A DNA stretch of 64,000 nt from Portunus trituberculatus (lineage: Eukaryota; Arthropoda; Malacostraca; Decapoda; Portunidae), in assembly GCF_017591435.1 (NCBI RefSeq), contig NC_059301.1, positions 13,965,754 through 14,029,753 on the forward strand, read 5' to 3'. Positions 50,551 through 64,000 of this stretch are shown one piece after another. Position 1 is the stretch's first letter. Each line of letters opens with the position of its first letter. Below the pieces are notes generated by a model, which worked only from the letters and a program-made list of their open reading frames with translations, was not told the origin of the DNA and made no database searches. The position numbers and the translations under genes were made by a program.

Positions 50551-52592
50551 CACACACGCACACGCACACACACACACACACACACACAAAGAAGGTGAGA
50601 AAAAATTTGTACCAATAAGACAACATAGAGAAGTTGGAAAGCAGGACTGGTTTAACGATAGATGTGAAAAGGCTAGAACAAGAAAAGAGGATGCATGGAA
50701 GAGGTGGAGAAGGAAAAGACGGATTAAGCAGTGGGAAAGTTACAAAAGAGCAAGAAATGAATATGTGTTGATTAGAAGAGAAGAAAGAAAGAAACAAGAA
50801 AAGGATATAATTGATAAATGTAAAGACCAACCAAGGCTTTTTACAGACATGTGAACAACAACATCAAAAATAGAAAGTATTGAAAGTTTAGAAGTAAATG
50901 GAGTATGCAGTGAAGATCCCAGGAAATGGCAGAGGCTATGAATGGATGCTTTCGGAAGGTATTCACAAAGGAGACTGCTTTTGACAAACCACTGGTAATG
51001 GAACAGAAAGGGATTATGAAGGAGTTTCAAGTAACTGTGGAGGAGATCAAGAACATGATGGGGAGTTTAGAAGTGAGAAAAGCTGTGGGACCTGATGGGG
51101 TATCAGGATGGATTTTAAGAGAATGCAGGGAGCAATTGGCAGAAAAAGTTTGTGAAGTAATTGATGCCTCATTAAGGGAAGGTGTAGTGCCCCAAGACTG
51201 GAAAAGAGCTAACATTGTCCCAATCTATAAATCAGGTAACAAGAGAGACCCATTGAACTATAGACCAGTGTCACTTACAAGTGTGGTAGCTAAGATGTGT
51301 GAGAGGGTGGTGAAGAATAGATGGACAGACTTCTTGGAGAAAAATGACATACTTTGTGAGTGTCAATTTGGTTTTAGAAAAGGGCGTTCATGCACGACAA
51401 ACCTGATATGTTACTATTCGAGGGTGATAGATGTAATACAGGAAAGAGATGGTTGGGCTGATGGAATATATCTGGATTTAAAAAAGGCCTTTGATAAGGT
51501 ACCACACCAGAGACTGATCTGGAAACTTGAAATGGTAGGAGGAGTGCATGGCAGTTTACTAAAATGGATGGAAGACTTTTGGTAGGAAGAGAAATGAGAA
51601 CAATAATTAAGGACAGACCATCAGAATGGGGATTGGTGGAGAGTGGAGTTCCACAGGGATCAGTGTTGGCACCAGTAATGTTCGCGGTCTACATAAATGA
51701 CATGGTGGATGGGGTGTCCAGTTATGTGAGCCTATTTGCAGACGATGCAAAATTGTTAAGAAAAGTGAGATGTGACAAAGATTGCGAACTACTCCAGGAA
51801 GACTTGGACAGAATATGGAAATGGAGCTGTACATGGCAAATGGAGTTCAACACGACAAAATGCAAGAAAATAGAGTTTGGCAAGAGTGAAAGAAGAATCA
51901 GGAGTATGTACAAGATAGGAAATGAAGACATAAAACCAGTCATGAAGAAAAAGACCTTGGGGTGACAATTACCAATGACCTATCGCCAGAGAGACATATA
52001 AACAAAATAATTGGAGAAGTATTGAACTTATTGAGGAACATAAGAGTGGCGTTCGTATATTTAGATGAAGAAATGATGAAGAAAATAATTACTGCAATGA
52101 TAAGACCGAGGCTTGAATATGCAACAATACAGTGGGCTCGAACTTAAAGAAACACATAAGGAAACTAGAGAAAGTACAGAGGGCTGCAACAAAATGGTGC
52201 CTGACTTAAGAGATTTGACTTATGAAGACAGACTGAAAAGAATGCAACTTCCAACCCTGGAAAACAGAAGAGAAAGGGGAGACCTGATAGCAATATACAG
52301 AGTGATGATTGGCATGGAAAAATGGATAGGGAAGATCTGTGTATGTGGAATGGAAGAATGTCGAGAGGGCATGGGAAAAAACTAAAATGGCCACTTATAG
52401 GAGAGATGTGAAAAAATATAGCTTCCCTCATAGAAGGGTGGAAGCATGGAATAGTTTAGACGTGGAAGTGGTCAACGCAAGGAATATTCATGATTTTAAG
52501 AAAAAGCTGGACATTAATAGATATGGAGACGGGACAACACGAGCATAGCTCTTTTCCCGTATGTTACAATTAGGTAAATACAATTAGGTAAA

Positions 52593-52630
<38 letters not shown>

Positions 52631-55600
52631 CATGACTCAGTGGCTACAATAAGTCAGGTAATCCTAACACACTAAGATGGAAGGTGATCCATTCTATCCT
52701 CCAGTTGTGCATATCATGTGAGATACTTTCTAATCCATACAAGGTAAGCACAGGGTATTAGCAATAGTACACAAAATCTGTACAAACAAGACTACAATGG
52801 TTTTCTTCATATCATAATATTTGTACGTGCATAATGACTGCCATTTGCTGTTATCTCAAGCTTGACTGGTACTTGTCCTTTGTTATGAGGAAGCATGATA
52901 ATATAAAGCTTCCCCCATTCTTCCTGTACAGTTGGGGATGCTTTGGTGTTCCAAGGGTCATGTTAGAACTATTGGAGCAAATACCAAGTCTACATACCAA
53001 CACTGTGAGCTTACCTGTACTCTCTGTTGATTAGGGAAAATATTAGTATTAGTTACATGAATTTTGTTTTGGCAGCAATTTCAAAGACACAAAAAATTAA
53101 GTAAGAAATAAGGACATATATTCACACAACACATAAGTATCTATTTAGCACCTAAAACAAAAATGTTCACCTTGTCTCAATGCATTTGAAGTTCATAATT
53201 TTCTCTTAGGCCACCAAGAAAAAAAATTATGATTATTATCTTCAAACAGAGCACTTCAGTCCACTTACTGAAACTTGCACACACATTCCTCACATCATTT
53301 AAAAAGAAAGTCACACAAAAGCATCACAGAAGGCAATACTTCCATACTAGCACACATATTACATACTGAAACTAAAATGGTGATGATGACAAAGCACCAC
53401 TCAATACTGTCTCATCTTTAATACCCTTCAACATTTTCCCATCACCAAGAGGGGGCAAGATCAAAACTGTGTAAGAATTGAAAGTTAGAGTTGAAAGTAG
53501 TTTGAAGATGATCACTGGGAAGACCCAAGAAAACCTGAAGACAGTGTGGGGAGGAAGGCAAGGCAAAGCAAAAATTAATATTAGAGAAGAACCAATGATT
53601 CCAAAAAGTGGGAGACTTGTAAGCCATCCAACACCATTAGAGAAAATAACATTGCCAAAAGAAATTAAGAGTCTAAGGGTAAAATCCAACAGAAGGTCAA
53701 TCAAGTGGTGGTACGTGCTATACTCACTTGGACTTGCCAGTAACAGTGTTGGCAATGGTGCGCAGGATGTTGGGTGGTTTGATAAGCTCCTTCAGGATGT
53801 TGCTTTCAGTAGCCAATGGGAAACCATTGTCCAGCATCTCATCAAGTAGCTGAAGAAGACATCCTTGTTAACCCTTCACCACTAATGATTAAATGGGACT
53901 TGTTACATGATATGAGTAAGCCTAAACAATCTTGCTGAAAACACTGGACAATGATTCCTTTTCCTTAAACATGCTGTTCTCTTTCAAAATACACAATAAA
54001 ATTACATCACATTAATTTTAGCTTTTGGATTAACTGATTGGTTCAACAAGTCAGGAATTAGATGATTAGAAGACTGATGGGAAAATCAAAAGAAAACAGA
54101 TGGTGTGTGGTAGAAGATAAGAGTAAACATGGAACAAGTCACCTACAACCACAATTGTTGACACTTTGACAAAAAAAGGGGAAACAAAAAGAGGCTTCAT
54201 GAGATAATAACAATAGTGATGAGTTATGGGTTAGTTCACCACCTTCAGCCACATGTTGTGTTTCGCTCACCTCGTACACCACCACATAATGTTCCTTGAT
54301 AATGGATTCCGTGCACTCCCCAAAGTAGTCCTCAAATGTGTCCACTACTCGGTGCAAGAACTCAATGACAAACAAAGGAGGCACTGTGCAGGAAGAGGAA
54401 CACCTGAGTTGCAAGATCTCAACTGCTTTATATCAGTATCACGTTACACAAACAATGCAATTAACAATAATATTAGATAAAAAAAAAAAAAAAAAAGGGC
54501 TCACTGAAACACCATAAAGAACAAGTTAAGGAAGGACTACCTGAAGGAAAGCAGAGAACACAGATTGAAAGATTTGTTTAAATTATATCAGTATCACATT
54601 TATACTAGTAGTGCAAGTATAGTAAAACATATAAAAGTTCATTAAAATATATCATACACAAAAAAAAGAAAAGAAAAAGTGTACAGATATATACATAATA
54701 TTAACAAAAATAACAAAGATTTCATTAAAATTACATCAGAATCAAATTTATATCTTGAGTACAACTAATTGAAACAAGTCAACACAGCTCACAGGAATGT
54801 GTCAATACAAATAAGTAAACTAGCTCTGAAAAATGCATAGAACTGCATACGTTATATAATATAAATGACAATAAAATAAAAATTTCATATGAATTATATT
54901 AACACCACATGTATGTTAGTGCCACTAATTACAACAGATAAAAAAAAAAGCTCACAAAAAGATACCACAAAATGAGGAAATGAACCATATTTAAAAAGCA
55001 CACAGTAATGTATTCAATAATAATACGATAAGACATAGCTGAGGTAAAAAGCTTGCCTTCAGTCATGCAGACGGCGACAAAGAAGAGGTTGCTGCGCAGG
55101 ATGCTGAGGAGGTAGTGGTGGGGTGTGGTGATCACTGGGGGAATGTCCTCATTGTTGTTGGCTTTCCTCTGTGCATCAAAGAAGTAGTCACAAATGGAGC
55201 GAGGGATGACACTCTTCCAGTGCTTCTCCATGAACACATCCCTGCCAAGAACAATACCTTTTATGGAGTCTTGGCAAGTAACAATCTGAATAGGCTTTTT
55301 ATGCAAATTAAAATGTTACACGTTGAGTGAGCAAGAACACTACCATGTTGAGTGTAGCCTCTATGAAGAAGCTGGATACACACAGACAGAAGAATACTAA
55401 TGAGAAAACTAAATAACACATGGATAAAACATAAAGGGAAGATAAATTACAAGAAATCTGGACACAAGTGGCAAAAACTGAAGAAAGCATCCTGCACTCC
55501 CATGAACAACAAAATGAGAACAACATAAGTATCAACAAGCATAAAACTGAACTCCAATTAATCCTCGAGTTATGCAAAAATGTTACCAGAGGCTTGTGCC

Positions 55601-56184
55601 ACAAACAGACAGCAAGAAGAAGATCCAGCTGAAATGTGCAAAAATCTGTGCTGAGCAGTGCCAGTCAGTTTTCATTACACGTTACTGAACAGAGAAAAGA
55701 ACACCCAAACATGCTCTGCCTGCCAACATTTGCTGATTAAATAACTCCAAGCCTTCACAACACAGACTATACTGATACAGATATAACAACAGCAATTAAA
55801 GAAATAAAGGTAAATTCTGCGCCTGGCACTAGCAAAGCTGGAGTTCCTCCTCTCAGCTCTCAGTCGGCCTACCCTACAGTGGCACCAAACACATTCAGCC
55901 TCAGACACTAATGGCTGTTCTGTATCTGTGAATAATCCCAGACAAACCATCAGTGCCAGGATACACATAGGTACAGAGCATCTACCACCACCTTACCAGA
56001 TAAAGTGGCTCTACAGCTTAGGGATGCTGGGAATTGTGCTCTAAACTACACCAAGTATCAGGCAGTAAAGGTCTGGCTGGCATATTGAACTACCATATCA
56101 CTTTATCCAGAACCGTATGTCCAATTACTGTCTAGCACTCGTAACTTACCCGGAAGAGTTGATGATGAAGAGGCTGTGGATCAT
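46838..56184 (-). CDS. AP3M: AP-3 adaptor complex subunit mu (complete, ten exons)
   Basis: Medium subunit of the AP-3 adaptor, which sorts cargo to lysosomes and related organelles. Exons in reading order: 56184-56150, 55241-55057, 54383-54271, 53849-53728, 49352-49193, 48747-48634, 48064-47885, 47479-47321, 47186-47136, 46972-46838. They sum to 1254 nt (417 residues; animal AP3M is about 418), and every phase joins. The longin-like N-terminus covers about residues 1-140; the mu homology domain (cargo and signal binding) covers about 170-417. Hallmarks are the start MIHSLFIINSSG, MEKHWKS, PPLFVIEFLHR, LDNGFPLATESNILKELIKPP, TGQLSN, FIPPDGN and the end segment YGEKYNPFKGVKYVTKAG. Intron 2 uses a GC donor (GAAG then gcaagc) instead of GT; all others are GT-AG. 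Intron 4 holds a LINE fragment in the opposite orientation. Drosophila carmine is the fly orthologue. Confidence 0.96.
48925..49004. repeat. (GA)n microsatellite in AP3M intron 5
   Basis: A GA tract of about 80 bp, followed at 49108-49133 by a poly-A run of about 26 bp. Confidence 0.95.
50469..50588. repeat. (CA)n tract abutting the 5' end of a LINE
   Basis: An imperfect CA tract of about 119 bp with GCA and TGC interruptions, ending exactly where LINE-derived coding sequence begins. Confidence 0.93.
50588..52593 (+). mobile_element. 5'-truncated CR1/L2-like non-LTR retrotransposon in AP3M intron 4
   Basis: Inactive LINE relic inside intron 4 of AP3M, opposite in sense to the gene. The order of features is a basic linker region upstream of the RT (50590-50850), the reverse transcriptase (about 50926-51965) with GPDG, VPIYKSG, NYRPVSLT, FGFRKGRSC, LDLKKAFDKV, GVPQGSVL and the catalytic FADD box, and a C-terminal domain ending KYSFPHR-V-WNSL and a TAG at 52546. 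The endonuclease is missing. Reading frame is lost near 51580, 51955, 52135 and 52380. The 3' end carries a short direct repeat (ttaggtaaatacaa then ttaggtaaaatac), as in CR1/L2-type tails, and runs into a CA tract. Superfamily placement within Jockey/CR1/L2 is by eye. Confidence 0.88.
51000..51965 (+). pseudogene. Reverse transcriptase domain remnant of the LINE
   Basis: Two overlapping frames (50926-51585 and 51564-51965) together cover the RT fingers and palm. A one-base frame change near 51580 turns an expected Asp-Phe-Leu-Val run into a premature stop. The Phe-Ala-Asp-Asp catalytic box is intact in the second frame, but the element cannot make a full-length protein. Confidence 0.85.
52594..52629. 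repeat. (AC)n tract at the 3' end of the LINE
   Basis: An AC tract of about 36 bp directly after the LINE tail repeat. Confidence 0.93.
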
Positions 56185-57019
56185 CTTGCCGGGTCAAATA
56201 AAGAGTAACAGAAGAAATAAAAATGTTTACGTCTACCCGTCCCTGCCCCTCCTCCTAATCCCCAACCCGCACAGACTGTATTGAGTAAGGGACATTTTTA
56301 TTTTCCTAATAGTTTGGCTTGTTATAATCCTATTTCTCCACAAAAAAAACATTATATAATTATCTTCTTTATCATATTTAAGTTTTTAGGGTGTTAAGGC
56401 ATAGTTTTGGAGGCTAAACTAAAAGAGACAATATTGAAGATGTGACATTTACACGGTGGTGTGTTTACATTTCAGAATGGCTCGCTGACTTGTCAACTTG
56501 TGGGCCGCCACTAAGGCAGTTAAGGCCCACGCCACTCGTTTGTGGCATACCTTTCACACACACACACACACACACATGTCAACTCATCAGTGTCGATGTA
56601 GACTGCTGGGAATAAATATCAATGTAATTACTCAAAGAAAGTTATAAAAAAAGAAAGTTCGAATATGTAACTGATTATATTATGTTAAGACCATAAAGAT
56701 CAAAACACAGCCATGGCTGCAAAGTACATGATAGATTTTCCATGACTCGCTGAGTTGCTGATGTCAATGTAAGCATAATGTTGCTGCTCTAATGTCTTTC
56801 CAAATTATGAAGAGTCCAGATTCCCAGAAGTATCATCAACATTATCATGCTTAGTATTTAACTGAGTTTACCTGTCTACATACCAGCAGATCGGTGACTA
56901 CGCTGGGTAGCATAAGCACCGCGCACTCATTCACAAGGGCTACACCAGTACGTGGTTCCTGAACTTATCCTGAGCGAGTACCGAAAGCCCCGTAGAGTTA
57001 CCGCGCACCACCTAGCTTT

Positions 57020-57063
<44 letters not shown>

Positions 57064-57297
57064 CTTACAAGATGTATTATAAGAGGTGAACGCACTTCAG
57101 TCTTGAAATCATTGACGTAGCGCAGGAGGCTTTTGAAACCCAGAATCGTGACGTCAGCATGTCAACTAACTATAAAAATTATCTCTGTGGCCTTAGAAGT
57201 CGTGGTGAGAGAGAGAGCACATCGTTACAAGATACGGCTCTTTAATAACAACGCAGGTTTTAATGGCATTTTTTTTTTATGGTTCTAGTGACATGTT

Positions 57298-57532
<235 letters not shown>

Positions 57533-58560
57533 ATACTACTATCACTATTATTTCTGCTGCTGCTGTTACTGGTACTACATCTACTACTACTACAACAACA
57601 CTTCCATTCCTCACTTCTCCCTCCTATCCCTACAGTTTATGCTTTTCAGGTGGATAACAGCAAGAAATGCTCGGGAAACACTGAGAATTGTACGAAATGT
57701 CGACGAGTTAACACGAGGAGGGAGGGAAAGGAGGAGGGGTCTTGGTCTGAGTCATGGTGGGCGCCGGGTGGTCAGAACGGGGATATACATAACAATTACC
57801 TTATTTAACGCAGTAATCAGCTGTCTATCTATTTTTGGTGTTTGGTTATGCCTTTGCTTCACTCTCTGGGTCTGGAAACATTGTTGGATTGACCTTGGGG
57901 GGAAGGCACGGCTGAGGTGCTCTTGTGGCACAATATTTACGTACGTCATTAATTTTGAAAATAGCGAGAAGAAAAAGGCAACCCAGACTGAAATGCACTA
58001 CATTTTTAGACGCAACAAACATTTTAAATAATAACCAAAATATAATATCTTAACCGAGTGTATTGTTTACAAAACGTAGTCCAACGAACTGTGTGTATGT
58101 TTTACTATCGGTGCCAGAAACACATCAAAATGCTGAGAAGGAAAGCACAACCACACTGCATTATATTGCACTTTCTAAATACGAAAAAATTTTGCTTTTC
58201 AGCCAAATAAATAAAACACAGATTCCTCGTCGTATATAGATTTTGGTTTTCTTTTTTTGTACCGTTAGAATTTTTGAATTTGAAAATACGAATAGTTTGA
58301 ATACTGAATATTTGAATATTGAATATTTTTATTTGCATCATGTTTTTCTTACCTTTTAAGTGTCATATCAAACACCAAAACAATCCTAGACGTGCTAATT
58401 AAAAAAAAAAGTTATATTTTATGTAGTGACTTTAATGTTTTTTTTTTTTTCCGATAAAGAAAAACACAGCTAGACTCGATTCTATTGCAGCGTAAAACTT
58501 GCTTTACTTTGCTAACAGCATATCAAATATCAGAACAATGCCAACTCCGTTGATAAGAGA

Positions 58561-58613
58561 GCCCGGACCCTCTCGATTGTGAGTCGAGCGTGCTAACCAC
58601 TACACTACGCGGT
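58561..58613 (-). mobile_element. Truncated tRNA-like head of SINE family 2
   Basis: On the minus strand, ccgcgtagtgtagtggttag and the following anticodon-stem region match the SINE at 31956 almost exactly; similarity stops before the B box. As in the other copy, a CA tract (here 58614-58674, read on the minus strand) lies directly upstream. Confidence 0.7.
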
Positions 58614-58624
58614 GTGTGTGTGTG

Positions 58625-58675
<51 letters not shown>

Positions 58676-58862
58676 ACCTTGTAATGATTTACATTGGTGA
58701 ATAATCTTATTATATTCTGTGTGTGTGTGTGTGTTTACCTTGTAATGATTTACGTTGGTGAATGATTTACGTTGGTGAATAATCTTATTATATTCTGATT
58801 TTATATCTATATTCATTAGCAGGTGATGGTTTGGGGGCGGGATGGGATAATGTATGTATGGA

Positions 58863-58926
<64 letters not shown>
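58614..58926. repeat. TG tracts with an embedded 61-bp tandem duplication
   Basis: TG tracts lie at 58614-58673, 58719-58733 and 58866-58926. Between them, a unit beginning tttaccttgtaatgattta occurs at 58673 and again at 58734 and is followed in both cases by the same cttattatattctg segment. Confidence 0.85.
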
Positions 58927-58928
<2 letters not shown>

Positions 58929-59388
58929 TGTGCGTTAGTCTGATGGGCAGCCTTCCCTCTATGGTCATATGAGAACAACTATCAATGTAATATCGAAAGT
59001 AGTAGATGTTGATTTCGGTTTATTTGCTTTATTTGTTTGAAAATAATGGAAATCACTATCACAAAGCCAATGAGTGAAATGAAAAAAAAAAAATAAATAA
59101 ATAAAGCACCGCTGGCAGACGTACGGTGTAGCAAAGCAAGCTGTGTATGTGATTCCGAAAGTGATCATGTACTCTATCACCTGGAAAGCCATCGCTTACT
59201 ACAGTTTGGGAACCACTGGTCTCTGGGGTCTGTAAAATGTTCTTTACTTTACGAGAAGAAACAAGACCCTTGCCACTTTCTAAAATGTTCAGTGAATCTT
59301 TCTTACCTGGAATATGATACTAAGTAAGGACTTATAACTTCTTAGTGATTCCTGGCCGGGCTGTGATGAGTGGCGAACTGAGTGATAA

Positions 59389-59391
<3 letters not shown>

Positions 59392-59453
<62 letters not shown>

Positions 59454-59518
59454 TAATAATAATGATAATAATAAAAGTAATGATAATAATAATGATAATA
59501 GTAATAATAATAATAATA

Positions 59519-59573
<55 letters not shown>
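59392..59573. repeat. (TC)n tract joined to a (TAA)n array
   Basis: A TC tract of about 59 bp (59392-59450) runs directly into about 120 bp of TAA repeat with TGA and TAG variants. Confidence 0.95.
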
Positions 59574-60359
59574 GAAGAAGAAGAAGAAGGAGAACGAAAA
59601 AAAAGGAATATGAAAATTAAGAAACAGTAAAAAAAAAACCCCTAAAAATGTGGAAGAAGCTGAAGAAGACACACACAAATAAATATCAGGAAAAAGTGAA
59701 TATTTTCCCAAGACTAAAATGACGATTTTATTGAGGACCAAGTCAAGTTAGTACAGGTACACAGAGTCATTCAGTGCTTGAAATCGCAATGTTTCTCACC
59801 AACCGTTGAGTTCACATTACAGTTACCACGACACAATTCAGTCCGTAAAGAAGTGCGTGGCGAACACAGACTAGTAGTGATCAGTACAATTGGCACACGT
59901 GGACTGGAGCACCTTAGGTAGGATCCAGTTTGAGCTTCGGTGTATTATTCAAAGAGGGCATAAGGACTTCAGCATCATGAAAGATTCCCTTCACCAGGTT
60001 GAAAAGTAAGGAAGATTGGGGAAGTAATAAGAAATAAAATAATGCATCTCAGGATGCCATAGGAGGTCGTCAGGACTGCAACGCCACGAGGGTGTGTCTC
60101 CTTTATGAAAATCATGATGAAAGAATGAAGGACAGTGGGAGAATAAGAGATAAACGAGACTGCTGCTGCTGTTCATTCTTCTCCAAGGTCATTCTTCCCT
60201 GTGTATTGTCAGAACAGTCGAGACCGATCGAAAATCACATGGGTCTTGATAATCATTCATACCCTGACTGATGATACGGAAACAGTAAGTCACCATGATA
60301 TTCCTGACACGAGTTCGATCTTATCTTCTCCCGCCTCGATATAAAGACTTTGAATGCTT

Positions 60360-63859
<3,500 letters not shown>

Positions 63860-63884
63860 CTAAGGAGGAAGACTATTTGTATCA

Positions 63885-64000
<116 letters not shown>

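Overview
This window is nuclear DNA of an arthropod, most probably a decapod crustacean. Genes are split by short GT-AG introns, intergenic DNA is AT-rich and full of dinucleotide and trinucleotide microsatellites (CA, GA, TA, ATT and ACT tracts up to several hundred bases), tRNA-derived SINEs and a decayed CR1/L2-like LINE are present, and the recognisable proteins are of animal type. The assignment to decapods is an inference from repeat style and from the arthropod-type cadherin; no mitochondrial or rRNA marker is present.

Layout. 1-10299: microsatellites and dispersed repeats, no convincing gene. 10300-10554 (-): a signal-peptide exon of an unrecognised secreted or membrane protein whose remaining exons would lie further left. 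10555-17462: no supported gene; a degenerate tandem array and a 128-bp duplication. 17463-22354 (-), with possible 5' exons up to 25425: gene A, a RING / B-box / cyclophilin-like protein with an unusual Trp-Lys-Arg-Lys repeat region and a frameshift in its B-box exon. 22360-35713: repeats (a TTAA-flanked MITE, two SINE families, very long microsatellites). 35714-38055 (-): gene B, an intact three-exon paralogue of gene A. 42066-44679 (+): SDHAF1 followed 126 bp later by LIPT2. 46838-56184 (-): the complete ten-exon AP-3 mu subunit gene, with a LINE fragment in intron 4 and a GC-AG intron 2. 60360-63859 (-): the 3' half of a neural-cadherin-like gene (laminin G and EGF domains, transmembrane helix, cytoplasmic tail), running off the right edge.

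The most notable content is the tandem pair of TRIM-like genes in which a RING finger, a B-box and a coiled-coil-like region are followed by a divergent cyclophilin-like domain (a TRIM-Cyp-like layout). In both, residues matching the cyclophilin A catalytic Arg55, Phe60, Gln63 and Trp121 are replaced or missing, so the domain looks like a binding module rather than an isomerase. SDHAF1 and LIPT2 both serve mitochondrial metabolism (succinate dehydrogenase assembly and protein lipoylation), and their close head-to-tail spacing suggests shared transcription. The other genes have no evident functional link to each other.
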